This document shows, one piece after another, positions 10,710-22,253 of a DNA stretch of 64,000 nt (position 1 is the stretch's first letter; every line of letters starts with the position of its first letter). The position numbers were made by a program, and so were the translations under genes. Origin of the DNA: Isoetes taiwanensis (Eukaryota > Streptophyta > Lycopodiopsida > Isoetales > Isoetaceae); the NCBI GenBank assembly GCA_021234155.1, contig JAJEKV010000060.1, positions 5,044,323 to 5,108,322 of the forward strand, in the 5' to 3' direction. Under the pieces are notes generated by a model. That model made no database searches. It saw only the letters and a program-made list of their open reading frames with translations, and was not told the DNA's origin.

Positions 10710-11780
10710 GTCGATCCGTGGTACTTTCGAAATATTGTAATACTTTGTTCATATAAGAGATAAGAACTGAACAAATTTTTCATTGTACATGACAAGGACT
10801 ACTTCAATAGTGCATTAGGTACATCAATGTACATAATATGTACATCCCTGTGTACATCTTATGTACATCGTTTGTACATTCGAGGAGATATTTGTTAAGT
10901 GTAAGTTGATTAGAATTGAACATAAGAAAGTTGAATTACATAAACATTAAAAATAGTTTGGTCATGGCAAAGATAAGAAATGGACGGGTTTTCATGTACA
11001 AATGGTTCATATATTTATATTGTGGACATAAATACAACACACCGAAAGTGAGCATGACTCATAATTCATGGCCTAGCTTCAAAATGTCGGTAGGAGCCCG
11101 ATATCTTATGACTATTGCATCATGTCTTCCAGCCGCCTAGAGGTCAGTAGAGATATCCTCTAACGCAGTAGTCCATGCGGTTTCTATAGCTCGTGCCACC
11201 GGCAAACCTTTCCATCCTACATGGCCTTCATCTTCCCGGGACCGTGCCTTCCCCAAGGGTTGTGCAACAAGTGAGTTGTTGCCAATATACATTTTGTGGT
11301 TGCTCGTTCCTCATAGTTTTCAATTTGGTCAACCTTTTCCCACGGTCCGGGAACAAAGATAGAGGCGATAATCGGTCCCCAACCCTATGTGCTTGCGGCT
11401 TGTGTTGGTTTCTATTACCTCACGGGTGCGCAGAGAACTCTATCTCTTAGTTTCATAATAGTCTTTTGTGTTTTGAGTCCATTCATCTACAAAGCAAATG
11501 AAGATTGACTTAATTATGTATACACACTCATAATTGTACCAATAATAAAGACAAGTAAAAACATAGTACTCAAGTGCAATGAACAAAAACTTTCATACAT
11601 ATATTCATAACATTTGAATTTGTACATCGGGTTTTAGTCTGTACCAACAATGGGCCCCTCGAGAGGCCAATAACATGGCGGCGATTTCTCCATTGCTTGC
11701 TCCATATATTGACTAAATTTAGGCGGTGAGAGCACCAAGTTCTTTGCCATAGTTTGCCCGACAAAATATTTTCCACTGCT
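10710..11780. other. Convergent intergenic region with TGTACAT cluster
   Basis: This lies between the stop of the plus-strand DDE-like gene and the last recognisable block of the minus-strand gene. TGTACAT words cluster at 10,790-10,880. On the minus strand about 11,250-11,050 gives a fairly open frame (VARAIETAWTTALEDISTDL, HDAIVIRYRAPTDILKL) that could be a further C-terminal exon of the minus-strand gene. I cannot name it. Confidence 0.35.
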
Positions 11781-11787
11781 CTCGATA

Positions 11788-12412
11788 TGCTATCTCTTTG
11801 CATTAGTCATTGGATGCTCTTTTACATACACTATACCATCTTCAGCCATTTTCAATCCATTAAGCCATGGAATGAGCTCCATGACAAACAAAACGTCGCC
11901 GCCCGACTAATATTGGTGTCAAGAGAAAGGACATATGTAGCTTCCTACGGGAGTTGAGTGGATTTGTATCTCGTCATCGATCAAAAGCGTATTTCCATAG
12001 TACTCTGGGTACTCTTTCCATACCACAGTTTAATGGCTTCACAAACAACCCCTTTTGAGGTTCGGTGAGGGTGTTTGTGTGGCGAGTCCAACACCGCTCC
12101 CTGGGCTGTAAACAAACTTGACTTTATGGAAAAAGCATCACAAATTTGATCCACAATTGGTAGAAGATTTTTAGAAGTGAGTGAAGACCAGATGGCAACA
12201 TCAAACCCTTCTCTTACAAATGCAAACAGTGATGCTAACCCTGGCCTGCAGTAAAAAAACCTGTTTCCTATATTGAATTGAAGCTCATCTTTCTGGATCT
12301 TTTGGTATCTTGAGTTAATATTTTCATTCTTGTGCACACTCTTGCCCAACACAGAATTTAAGTCAAAGATAATGAGCTTTCTCCCTGAATTAGATGATTC
12401 ACCTGTCAGCAA
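11788..12412 (-). pseudogene. FCP1-homology (HAD phosphatase) domain
   Basis: The exon begins after a clear acceptor (TTGCTGACAG, 12,413 side). The protein reads GRKLIIFDLNSVLGKS (motif I; FCP1-type DxDxT becomes DLNSV), then FFYCRPGLASLFAFV, FDVAIWSS (motif II region), and after a one-base frameshift near 12,005 WKEYPEYYGNTLLIDDE (motif III, LLIDD), then GGDVLFVMELIPWLNGL and YVKEHP. This order matches plant FCP1-like/NLI-interacting-factor HAD phosphatases, including variants with DLN instead of DLD. The missing second Asp of motif I and two stops near 11,900 argue against activity. The exon follows the Ulp1-like exons on the same strand and appears to be spliced to them. Confidence 0.72.
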
Positions 12413-12619
12413 CAAAACACTTGAGAGTCTATTCACAATTTATAATTACATTTCAGATTACACAATTGAGAAAACACATTGATAATTACACAATTGTTAT
12501 TTGCACAGGTGTAAGTGAGCCAAATAAATTAATTTTTTCATTACTTATTGAGTACAAAGAAGCTCGGAGCATGGCTCATACAAAACTGTAATTCACAAAC
12601 AAGTCAAAGGGACTATCTA

Positions 12620-13395
12620 CCCTGTGTAGGAACAACTGCTTGTATATTCATCTTGCCTTCTACAATTAATGCCTCCATTAGATGATCCCTCCGTGACTTG
12701 GCATAGGCATCAGTGAACCAACTGGGTGTCATCTGCATGGTGCACAAGTATTAGAGGACTATACCAACAAATAACTAATAGGAAAATAACATGTTCTACT
12801 TACAAAAATGGAGCTTGGCTGTGCATCAACCACGGCATCTATGAATTTGTGCATGTAAGCCACAATGTACATGCAAGGGTTGCTGGTACTAGTTTACGGC
12901 ATTTTAGGACGAGAACACAAGTGCTACCATGGTTTAAGCCGTTGGATCCGAGCATCATGTTATTGATCACAAGCTTATGAAACCGCAAAATTGCAATGTG
13001 AGAATAAATCAAGCATAAGAAATTGCAATATGAGAATAATCAAATCATAAAACTAAAAAGCAAAACTCATACTTTACGGACCACTTTAGCATCGGGTACA
13101 TAGCCTTTGTGAGGGAGAGAGGATCAGTATACTTGGGCTAGCTATAGATGGACAAGAGCTTTTCACCGGACCAGCAAGCACAAGTATTGCCAATGCCACA
13201 TTTGGGCCTTGCGAATTGGAACAAATATGTATTGGCATCTTGCAATCAAAATGCCATCCACCCTTCCTTTATGTTAGTGTTACGTGCATCGCCCCCTCGT
13301 TCTTGAGGGAATTCACAAATTACGGAAGGTGTCGGTCGAACCAAGAAAAAAACTTGTGTTTCCAATCGGATGGAAGACTGCTACAAAGGTACGCA
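12620..13395 (-). pseudogene. Ulp1-like cysteine protease region (C48), degraded
   Basis: Ulp1-type proteases process SUMO-like modifiers, and many plant transposons carry them. Minus-strand blocks in order: YIFVPI then MWHWQYLCL (about 13,230-13,165; the expected His-Trp), KYTDPLSLTKAMYPMLKW (about 13,120-13,075), NPCMYIVAYMHKFIDAVVDA (about 12,885-12,825; the expected catalytic Cys region) ending at a good donor TTT/GTAAGT near 12,812, and an exon FTDAYAKSRRDHLMEALIVE (about 12,720-12,660) that starts after CACCATGCAG and ends at a GGTAGAT donor. The catalytic Asp cannot be placed and the usual Cys-Gly is Cys-Met. Stops interrupt the upstream blocks. The order His-Trp then Cys then basic helix is the basis of the call. 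Confidence 0.5.
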
Positions 13396-13869
13396 CACAA
13401 ATCCGTAATACATATTAATACATAAGATGAGTGACTTAGGGAATGAAATAACATAAATATGTTGAAATGCTAGCCTACCTCCCATAGACATCTACCATTT
13501 TAGAGGTCAAGTCCGACTTCAGTGAGTAACTTCGTCAACATCACTTTGAAAGATAGAGGGTGCGGGCTTAGGAGGGCGGTCCCTATAAGGAGTGAATGGA
13601 ACCAACCTTTCGATTCGGTTCACTAAACCGCATAAGGAAACAACAACATTAGCAAAAGAATATATCTATTGTAATCAATTGTATATTACTCACCTTGTAA
13701 ATTCATCTGCTTCAAAGCATCTTACGTGGATTTCTTTGCACCTTATTTGTTATCACATCCATATTTGCTTGTAGATCCTCATCCTCTTCCTCTTAGGTTC
13801 CGGCTTCGGAAGGATCGGGGATCGGCTTCCTTTCGGCCTGTGATCGTGTCCTATGTACAAAAAAAAATG

Positions 13870-14110
13870 TGGTTAATTATCATAAATCTGAGATGTTTAA
13901 CAAAATTAGTTCATCTTGGACATACCTCTTTCTAGGTGGTGGTGGCACTTTTTTTTTGCACGGAGATTTTTTTTTAGGAGGACATTTTTCTTTCTTTGGA
14001 GATTTTGCCTTTTTTTTTTCCTCTTGGAGTGCCATCACCAGCATTCTTTTGCCTCCTCTTTGGAGTGGACTCAACTACCAACTCAGCTTCCTCTTCCCTG
14101 GATAAAATCA
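13870..14110 (-). other. Lys/Pro-rich coding-like segment
   Basis: A minus-strand open frame at 14,074-13,880 is dominated by Lys, Pro and Ser (KKKAKSPKKEKCPPKKKSPC) and resembles a basic linker or nuclear localisation region. It sits between the coiled-coil exons and the Ulp1-like region of the same putative gene. Homopolymer-rich DNA could produce this by chance, so confidence is low. Confidence 0.35.
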
Positions 14111-14211
14111 CGGATCGATTCCTTTTGTAGCTTCTTACGTAAGCGGGTCCGGGCCGGGACCTGCAGATGATGATCTTTGAGGCGGTGAATCTTTCTTAGC
14201 TTCTCCAATTA

Positions 14212-14577
14212 CTAATTTAGCACTTGGTGATGAAGGAGTTTCTGTTCTGCCATCATTGAAGGGTCTGCACTTTTTGCAAGCGCTTTAGCTTTCTCAAGTG
14301 CCATCCTCTCAATTTCCTCAACTTCACTTTGCCATGTTAGGAGGCACTTTGTTGCAGATTGTTCTATTCTACTAATTGTAAATGTCATTGGTGATCTGGA
14401 GCTGGAAGGTAGAGGGTCTCTGATTCGATGCCTTATTATGCTCAGTAAAATCTGTAAAGAGAGTCGATCTGCAGATGGCTCAAGAACATCGACCATTAAA
14501 GCCGCATACGGGATAGGAACGACCTCATCACGCAAACAAACAAATGATCTAAATTTCAATAGACATAAAAAGAACAT
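14212..14577 (-). pseudogene. Helical segment of the minus-strand accessory gene
   Basis: A 121-residue open frame with VVPIPYAALMVDVLEPSADR and then an alpha-helical, charged C-terminus (EVEEIERMALEKAKALAKSA). I do not recognise the family. Strand, spacing and composition fit an internal exon of the multi-exon gene running from about 16.3 to 11.8 kb. The true exon borders are unclear. Confidence 0.4.
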
Positions 14578-14599
14578 GAAAAGCGAGAACTAATGAGAA

Positions 14600-15070
14600 A
14601 TATCGGTACATTACTTAAGCATGTACATTTCATGTACATAAAATGTACCAAATGTAAAGTAACTACATTTAACTATAGCCAAATGTACATGTACATGTTC
14701 CTCAATGTACATAAAGGTACATCGGTGTACCTGGATGTACTTGATGTACCCAGATGTACCTGTGTATCCAGTTAGGGAATGTAGATCTATGCCCAAAAAA
14801 AAAGCACATATATGTAAAAATGCACATACTTATGAATCCATCTACGGATGCACTCTAAAAAATAAATGCATGTACATCTATTTGCGGATGTAGACTCCAT
14901 TAGAGACATGTACAAGCGATACAACCTGCAGTCCAAGCTCAAAAATAAAAGCATCAATAAACAAGCAAATATATGCCTATGTACCTACGCTTCTGGATGT
15001 ACACTAAAAGTTATACATGTACAAGGAATAGCAATGCAATGAAAGCCATACATGTAGAACTATGCAGATT
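14600..15070. repeat. TGTACAT cluster
   Basis: A dense run of TGTACAT/ATGTACA words on both strands. It occupies a presumed intron of the minus-strand gene. The motif is the same as in the intron of the plus-strand DDE-like gene. Confidence 0.8.
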
Positions 15071-15341
15071 ACAATAACAAATATGAATTGAGTGAAATAT
15101 AAGTTTAAATTAGTTGAGAGCAATGCATACCTTTTCCTTGAGGGAAACCAAGCTGAATTCGAATGCCCTCATCCGGATGCAACCTTTTATGCAATTACGT
15201 CTTTCATGGACGGATAACACAAGCGAGAAGAGGCAATAAGCATCTCTGCATGGAGCTAGCGACAACAAACCCGTTTTGCCAAAGCCTTGGCCACAACAGT
15301 ACATGAACTGAATGTGATGAACTACTCTATAGAAGTAGCTC

Positions 15342-15905
15342 CTATAGGGGTAGGGCCTGGTGCGAGAACAATAGGTCCCGCTCTCCCCATGAAATCAAAA
15401 TCTGTGAATGCCTTTCTTGAACCAATTCAATGCAATTAAGTTTTTCCTTTGCTTGTTCAATTGAGATTTCATGCCTTTCAATTTCTTTAGTTGCTTCACG
15501 CAAACCAATGTCTAGCTTAGAAGAGTCTTTGCTCTTTATCATGTCTACTCATAACCAAGTCTTCCAACTTGTACTTCAACACTCGAACATAACTTGATTT
15601 CGGCAGGATCTGGGACAATTTGTCAAATTCTGTTTTGTCTCATCTATTTTCTCGGCGGATTTGCTGCCGGATCTTAGGATAGCATATCCTTTCTACCCTC
15701 AATCCGGTGATGACCTTCAATGCATCCCTCCTTCTTTCTTCCAATGCTTCTACTTCATTCAATAGGTTAGTTTTCTCCTCCAACCCATGCTTAAGTAAGC
15801 GCTTTATTGTGTCAACATCTCGATCTAGAATAACCCGGGGCTCTAATATTATTTGTCGATGTCTGTTTGATAGTTGAGGATTTACACATTGTAGGGTCCT
15901 CTGTA
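15342..15905 (-). pseudogene. Coiled-coil protein segment
   Basis: The minus strand gives an almost continuous frame of about 185 residues. It reads RTLQCVNPQLSNRHRQIILE, then DVDTIKRLLKHGLEEKTNLL, NEVEALEERRRDALKVITGL, a TGA near 15,641, then TEFDKLSQILPKSSYVRVLK, a frameshift near 15,515, and LDIGLREATKEIERHEISIE. Heptad-like spacing of Leu/Ile with Glu/Lys indicates a long coiled coil. Just one stop and one frameshift in nearly 190 codons suggests recent coding function. It is the N-terminal half of the putative minus-strand gene. The family is not recognised. Confidence 0.55.
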
Positions 15906-16072
15906 ACGTCCCGAAATGAGGGTTTTGGCAAGATCTTTGGCGGTCCTAGCCACGTCCATCAATCAACAAGCCGTCCCTTCAAGTGAAGAGCAAATGCTCT
16001 GGCAAAATAGGTAGAAATATAATGGTTTGTAACTTTGTTTCTTGCCATAAACCAATTCATAATATTTAAAAA

Positions 16073-16330
16073 TCATCTTTCCATGCGTTCGGATTCTCCT
16101 TCCTTGAATCCTCGCCTCGTTTTTGGAGCTTCACCCCATACCTCGTTCATAACCATCTCTAGGTTGGGTATGTGGGCCTCTGCATGTTTATCACGGAGGT
16201 CTTTGGCTTGGATCACCTCGGAACCCAAGCGTAAACTCCTTGGAGGTAAAAATCCTTGGAAGCACCTTTGGCTTCTTGCTTGAGGCTGTGATGATGAGCA
16301 AGCACTCATGCGGGGGCGTTTTGGGGCCAT
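16073..16330 (-). CDS. Basic N-terminal exon, putative start of the minus-strand gene
   Basis: An open frame of 85 codons begins at an ATG at 16,330 with MAPKRPRMSACSSSQPQARS, which includes a nuclear-localisation-like PKRPR, and continues with a charged helical stretch (EVIQAKDLRDKHAEAHIPNL). Position, strand and composition suit a first exon of the coiled-coil/Ulp1/FCP1 gene. The sequence between it and 15,905 would be an intron. No homologue is recognised. Confidence 0.4.
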   Translation of the reverse strand: MAPKRPRMSACSSSQPQARSQRCFQGFLPPRSLRLGSEVIQAKDLRDKHAEAHIPNLEMVMNEVWGEAPKTRRGFKEGESERMER

Positions 16331-16970
16331 AGCTAGATGAAGAATTCGTGATCGAATTCAAGCGAGAGAAGGGGGGCGGGGATAGTGAGCGAGAGGCAAA
16401 CCAAGAAAGAATTTGGGAAAGAATTTCAAAATCCAGATAATTGCGGGTTTGAGTAGTGGATAGCCATTAATCATGGCGGTTACTAGCGGATCATGATGAC
16501 AGTTATTCAAAAATGTGCATTTTGTACATATGTATATGTACAAAAGGGCTACATTTATAGACACCCTTTCATGCTTTTACCCGGACATGTACTTATTTTT
16601 ATGCCTTTGGAAATCGATGGATATGGTGGCGGGATGGGATAGTGCAGTCCTAGTTGGTCAAGGATTTTGAGAATCGAGGTAAGCATCGGTAAAATCTTGA
16701 GAAAAATGTTAACACAGGAGATTATGTTCACCATTCTTACGCTAATAAGGTTATTTCAGATTACAAATTATGAGGCTCCATTATGAGGTGGTCATTGGTA
16801 CCACATTGCAAAGGAAGATGGAGATCTTGGGACTTACAAAGGACTTTTAATATAATAGTGCAACTATCTCTGCTTTGTGGATAGCCGGTGATAGAGCGTA
16901 AGCGAGAACAAGATAAAGGTTTTGCAATATCACGGTGAGCAAAGGCGGCAAAGTCTGAGGTATTTCAGCC
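16331..16970. other. Edge of the two-gene unit, no gene seen
   Basis: It contains the last TGTACAT-type cluster (about 16,500-16,550). If the unit is one mobile element, its right end should be in or near this stretch. I could not identify matching termini at 7.2 kb and here. Confidence 0.35.
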
Positions 16971-16989
16971 TAAGAGCTTGTGAACTTTT

Positions 16990-17113
16990 TTTTTTTAATC
17001 TTCAGAGAGCATCATATGGGGGCCGTGAGGAGATTGTCAGGCTGCTCTCAAGGTATGGAGCCAACCCATCTGCTTTAGATTCTGATGAATGCACAGAGTA
17101 TCAAGATATGTAG
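16990..17113 (+). pseudogene. Ankyrin-repeat fragment
   Basis: The frame reads RASYGGREEIVRLLSRYGAN followed by PSALDSDE, which is one ankyrin unit (A..GG..EIV..LL..GA.....D). It is preceded by a polypyrimidine run and CTTCAG that would serve as a splice acceptor, and it terminates at TAG 17,111-17,113. No other exon of an ankyrin protein was found nearby, so it is likely an isolated captured exon. Confidence 0.6.
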
Positions 17114-18428
17114 ATTGCCAGAACTGTTGTAGAAGGGGAATGTTGATAAAATGGTATAAGATATGTTGTATGTTCCTTTTCGAATATCAAATTGCGTAAG
17201 TTCACGGAACTGTTGCAGAGGCAAGGTCTCTAAATCATTTGCTAGTTAAATGTTGAGGGCACATGTTTGCATCACAAGGAATGTGAGATTATTACTTGAC
17301 ACTTTTCATAAGATTCTAAAACAATTGTATAAGTCAACCAATTAATCTACATGCTCATCCATGTGCATGTTCCACAATCTTCTTTGATGTTTGACCCTCT
17401 CTTCTTGCAGCCAAAAGCCGGAAGTCAATCAAGTATTCAAGTGGCATCCAGCTTAACCCTGATGGATGTCAAAAATCATATATTAAATGAAAATTTGAAG
17501 CACGTGACGAAAATTCCTAAAACTAAACTTGAACAATACTGTTGGATACTAGAAATCCCCAACAACTACTCTAACTAGACTCGACTACGAAAGACTTAAG
17601 CAACAACTTCATATAAAAGTGGATGTTTCTAACAACATGGAGAGATCTTATAGTAACAATAGAATGTGGAGATGACTTTGTGGAATATAATAAACTAGCT
17701 AACAAAAAGGAAAAAAAGGCCCATATCAACCAAAATTTTTTGCCTTCTAAATGCATTTTCTGATGGACTGATTGGCTTGAAAATTTTAGACCATGTTTCA
17801 AAGTAAAAGTGGACAAAAACCAGCACCATACTTACAAATTTCTCCATATACCTCTAGTTAACTCCTAAATCGATGATAACATCTCTTTTAACAAAAAACT
17901 CAACATTGAACCAAGGACCATTAATAAAATGAAAAATGCAAACGAGAAGAACAAAAAAAATGTATAGGTTTGTTTTTTATCAACTACAATGTTTTTGTTT
18001 GAGGAGTCCATGCCTGAACAGTTGAACATTTGTCAACTTTTAAAATTTAAGGTATTGAACAAAAACCCATGTCCCTTAATGTTTGCAAGTGATGAGAATG
18101 TACACAAACTGTAACTAACTTTGAAATCTACATACTATTTGTCTCATCTCTACATATAGGCAGTTTGTAATATTCCATTATTTGTGGAATGTATTATCAT
18201 TTCGCGTGTTCTAAATTTTTTCGAGACCGTTAGATTGCAGTAGTTTATGGGGAATATTCTATGTTGGGCACTCTAGACCGAACATGCATGCCTTGACTTG
18301 CCTCGCAGTACGTGAACTGCAATCAACATACATCTCTATCGTCGCATCTCAAGGATGTCCAGAATTGAGATCTATTCGACTTAGCACAAAACTTCTTTTG
18401 CAGCGGGTTGGAGAAGAGAAATGTTCGC
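17114..18428. other. AT-rich non-coding stretch
   Basis: No gene or element recognised on either strand. Confidence 0.4.
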
Positions 18429-18487
18429 GGCGGCCGCAAGGCCGCCGCAATAAATTTCTTGTAATAATAATAATAATAATAATAATA
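18429..18487 (+). mobile_element. Retroposon-like 3' end with GC hairpin and (TAA)n tail
   Basis: GCGGCGGCC-GCAA-GGCCGCCGC (18,429-18,450) forms a strong hairpin. It is followed by AATAAATTTCTTG and an (ATA)n run to 18,487. A stable hairpin just upstream of a short simple-repeat tail is typical of non-LTR retroposon 3' ends. No coding part was found upstream, so the class is uncertain. Confidence 0.4.
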
Positions 18488-21400
18488 CATGGTTTTGAAC
18501 ATTGGGTACTCTAACGATAACATTGATTTTGAACATTCCCATGAATAGGCATAAGGAAGCTAACCAACAAAACTCTTGCTAGTAATTAATCGACCGGATA
18601 TTGCAAGGAATTAACATTCTAATAAAATTGTAGTGTTGATATTGACTTTATATAGAGGGTAAAACAAAGTTGAAATTGTCATTTTGATAAAACTACTTAG
18701 AGCTTCCATGTTGCATAGTTAGTTGCTTTTGACATAACATAGCAAGCAATAAGGCGACAACTTCAGTGCAAAATCTAGATATTTTTATTATTAAAAAAGA
18801 GATACCTTGGATATTTAAGAGAGACATAATCCAAAAGATAAAAGTTTTCCAAAAGATAAAAGTTTTCTGGACATAGCACTTACTTTTTGCATGCCAAATT
18901 AAAATATACCTAGCCAAGAAACATATAAACTTAAGCCTGCAAATGCCAAATGGGAATATTAGTAGTTGCATCCCAACTGACATCAAAAATAAATGCCTCT
19001 CAACCTTAGAGAAATATCTATGAACAGTAATCTCCTCAATGGAATCGACCTGTGTTGTCTAATTCCATAACGAAAATAAATTGCTCGCATGTGTTATCCA
19101 ACTTGGAAAATTTTGGCCCTCCTGTACGAACATCTTCGCTACGTGGCTGATGCTTTCAAGCAGTCGTGGTCGTAAAGACTATCCGTGGAAGGTAAGTAGA
19201 TCTGCAAAAAAATGTGGGCAATGTATACATAAAGGTCCCATGTTTATCTGCCAGACCATTTACGTCTTTACCTCTTAGGAATATCAAATGATATCAGTCA
19301 TAAAACTACAACAGCATGCTACATTTCTAGATACAATCTTCACTTCATTCCACAACATAAGTTACCTATAAATGTTCAAGAAATGCCAGACCTTGCCTTA
19401 CCATAATCTGCTACAAATGCTTTTTCAACTAACTTCCTTCAGCATCGCAGGCTCATAATTGTAATATGAAGACACGTTCATACCCAGATCACCAAGTCAC
19501 ATCTTCCATTACTGCATCATTGTAAATGGTTTCATGTTATCATTATGTGCAGTGAACTGCCAGATTATATGTTGCATAACTTCAGATAGGTAATACATTG
19601 CAAAAATGAAGTGATACATGTCTTTACGACCACGACCATCAACTGCACCACAACTAAGTTACTCTTAGAACCACGTGTATGAATCAAAGCAAGTTTGACA
19701 CAGATCTTACAAACTCATATGATGGTACTCTGACTCGTTAAGCTAGTTCTTACTGAACGTCAGCTTGACATCAAGATAAGAATTAACTCACTCTATATTT
19801 GTAGGATGCTCCTAACTACAGAAGTTCATGGAAATCTTTATCTTTAGCTTATCTATCGCATAACGATTACCATACCTGGAATGGTCTATGGTCTTGGAAT
19901 GGTCCTCCGCATTGAAGGAAAAAAAGGTTCTCTGTGATCATTCAAATGCTGCGTAGATTTTGGTCTTTCTCCAGCAATGTCACTTGAACGTCATGTGTTA
20001 AAAGACAAAATAATGGTATTATATATGATTTGCTCAAAATTGAGCGAGTCCGCAAACATCCCATCCATGCACCAGATCCTTTAACAATAGGAAAAATAAA
20101 GAAAAATAAAACTCTAAAAAATGATAGCACAGAGTGCTAGAAGATGAACCAAAAAGCGCTAGAAGATGAACCAAAGCTATTTGGAAGATGATCCAATTAT
20201 ATTGCTCTTTACACGATCCTTGCTTAATTGCCTTGACATTGCAAAATCTTGTGCGAGAACCAAAAATAAACCCGAGCAAGAAAATGTACCAACTCAATCT
20301 AGTATCTTTATCCAATGCATCCTTATAATGTCTATTGTATTCCAAAATGGAATACGGATCATAAAACTAAGATCAAGTTGGGAGTAAACTTAGTTTTGGA
20401 GAAAACCACATGTCTAGCAGTGCATCTAGAATGCATGATAACAAATTCTTCATTTTAAAACATGCAAATAAATAACATCACAAACCGGTATTATTGCCAG
20501 AACGGACCTCTTTGTTGCTTGCAAAGTCCTGTAGAGCGCATATCGGGGAAAAGAAAAAACGATCTTTGAAGCTTCTTTGTCTGTAAGAGAAGTAATCGGT
20601 CGATTTTAAAAGGAAAACCTTAAACCCAAATGAATCAGACTTATATTTTTGCAAGACTTAAAAAGCGAAGCAAAGACTTAAAAGCGGACTTACCTTCCAA
20701 AATGGCTCCTCGAATCAACAAAAGCACAACTCCAGACTTGAATCGGGAGCAAGCTTCTTTTGCTTGCATGAAGAGTAATTTCATGCCGATTTTAGAAGAG
20801 TAATTTAAACCGAAACACAAAATAATGCTGCTTTAGTTAGCAAGATCTGGCCAAAGTGAGGCGCCCAATGGTGTGTTCTACCTGCTGTTTCTCAGATGCC
20901 TTTTAGAAACCATGTCCTTCCAAAAACACTCCGTAAGCAAGAGAAGAACACTGAAAATTGTCCTGAAACAAAACTATAATCATTAGTTTCAAGAAGAGCC
21001 TAATGGAAGAGCCGAATGCGGTTTTGTACTCACCTTTAGATCGGATTAGCTGAGGCGCCTGATGGTGAGGCCCATACTGAGGCGCCAAAATGTAAAAAGG
21101 AGAATGGTAGAGCAAACACTTGCCTCTTGGAATTTACATAGAAACAAACCGTTCCCTCTTCTTCCGTAGAGCCCAAAGCATAAACCTTACCAGCAGAACT
21201 TCAATAAAAAATAATTTAAAGCAGATGAAAGCTTGGGTTGGAAGAAGTATGAAAGCTTGGGAAGAACGACGGAGCTGGAAAAGGGCTCGATTTCAAATTC
21301 CACGGAGAGGAAGGGCGCAATAAAGAAAAATGCACACGACAAAAAAAATCCTGCAAGCGGGAGAGGGAACGCCGCATGCGGCATAACATGCGGTGTTCCC

Positions 21401-21550
21401 TGGCACGCACCCCAACACCCTCACAAAATAAAAAAGAAGATGGAGCCGGCTCCCTATGCACCCTTGACTTGAGGACTGAACCTAAGTGTGTGACGTGTGG
21501 AAGGATCATCGATCTCCGTGTATCAAGTTTTAATTAATGCTTTGTTAACT
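18488..21550. other. Non-coding stretch, only small repeats
   Basis: No gene was recognised in 3 kb. A 22-bp direct duplication (GCTAGAAGATGAACCAAA) occurs at about 20,138-20,178, and GAGGCGCC words recur at 20,857-21,085. Several open frames of 60-100 codons exist, but none shows family motifs or splice context. Confidence 0.4.
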
Positions 21551-22253
21551 GCAGTTTGGCGCGTGAAAATATTTTTACCCTGGTTATTGTGATTCCATCG
21601 CAAGATATTCCCTTCCGCAGAATCACAGACCCTCCGGGAACGGGATCCGTTCTGGAGGCCCGTTATCCGTACCTGACAGCTTCGTTTAATACCTTCCGGT
21701 GGAATCACAACCTTCAAATCCCACCGGATGGAATCACTGCCCTTTTATTCCACGCCAGGGAATCACCATCCATAATTGATTCTGCCTGGTAGAATATCCC
21801 CTGTAAAATTTAAATTTGTTACGTCATGTTCATTGGGAGGTTTTGCTCATTGGGAGCTGCTGCGGCTATGGCGGAAGTAAAGAGGGCTTACAGCGTTGAG
21901 GAAATGCGTTGGGCGAAAGGTAAAAGACCTTGAGCTTGGGGAATCGCCTGGAAACGGTGCTTGGGGGAGCACATACAGCGGCAATAAACACATTTGGGTA
22001 CCATTTTTCACTTGTTTTCTTGTTTTCCAGGCAGAAGGCGGGTGCGGCTATGGCAAGTAACAGGCTGGGGTTAGAACAAATCTGTTTTCTGTGGTTAGAA
22101 CAGGCTCGTTGCAGTGCGGGTAAAACAGCAAAAGAGCCAGCTGGAGCCGTTTTCTCAGCTTGTTTTCCTTTGTTTTACCTTTCTCTAGAGCCGTTTTCTC
22201 TAGCTTCAGTACTTTTTCGGTGCTTTTTCAGTACATTGGATGATTCCTAACAC

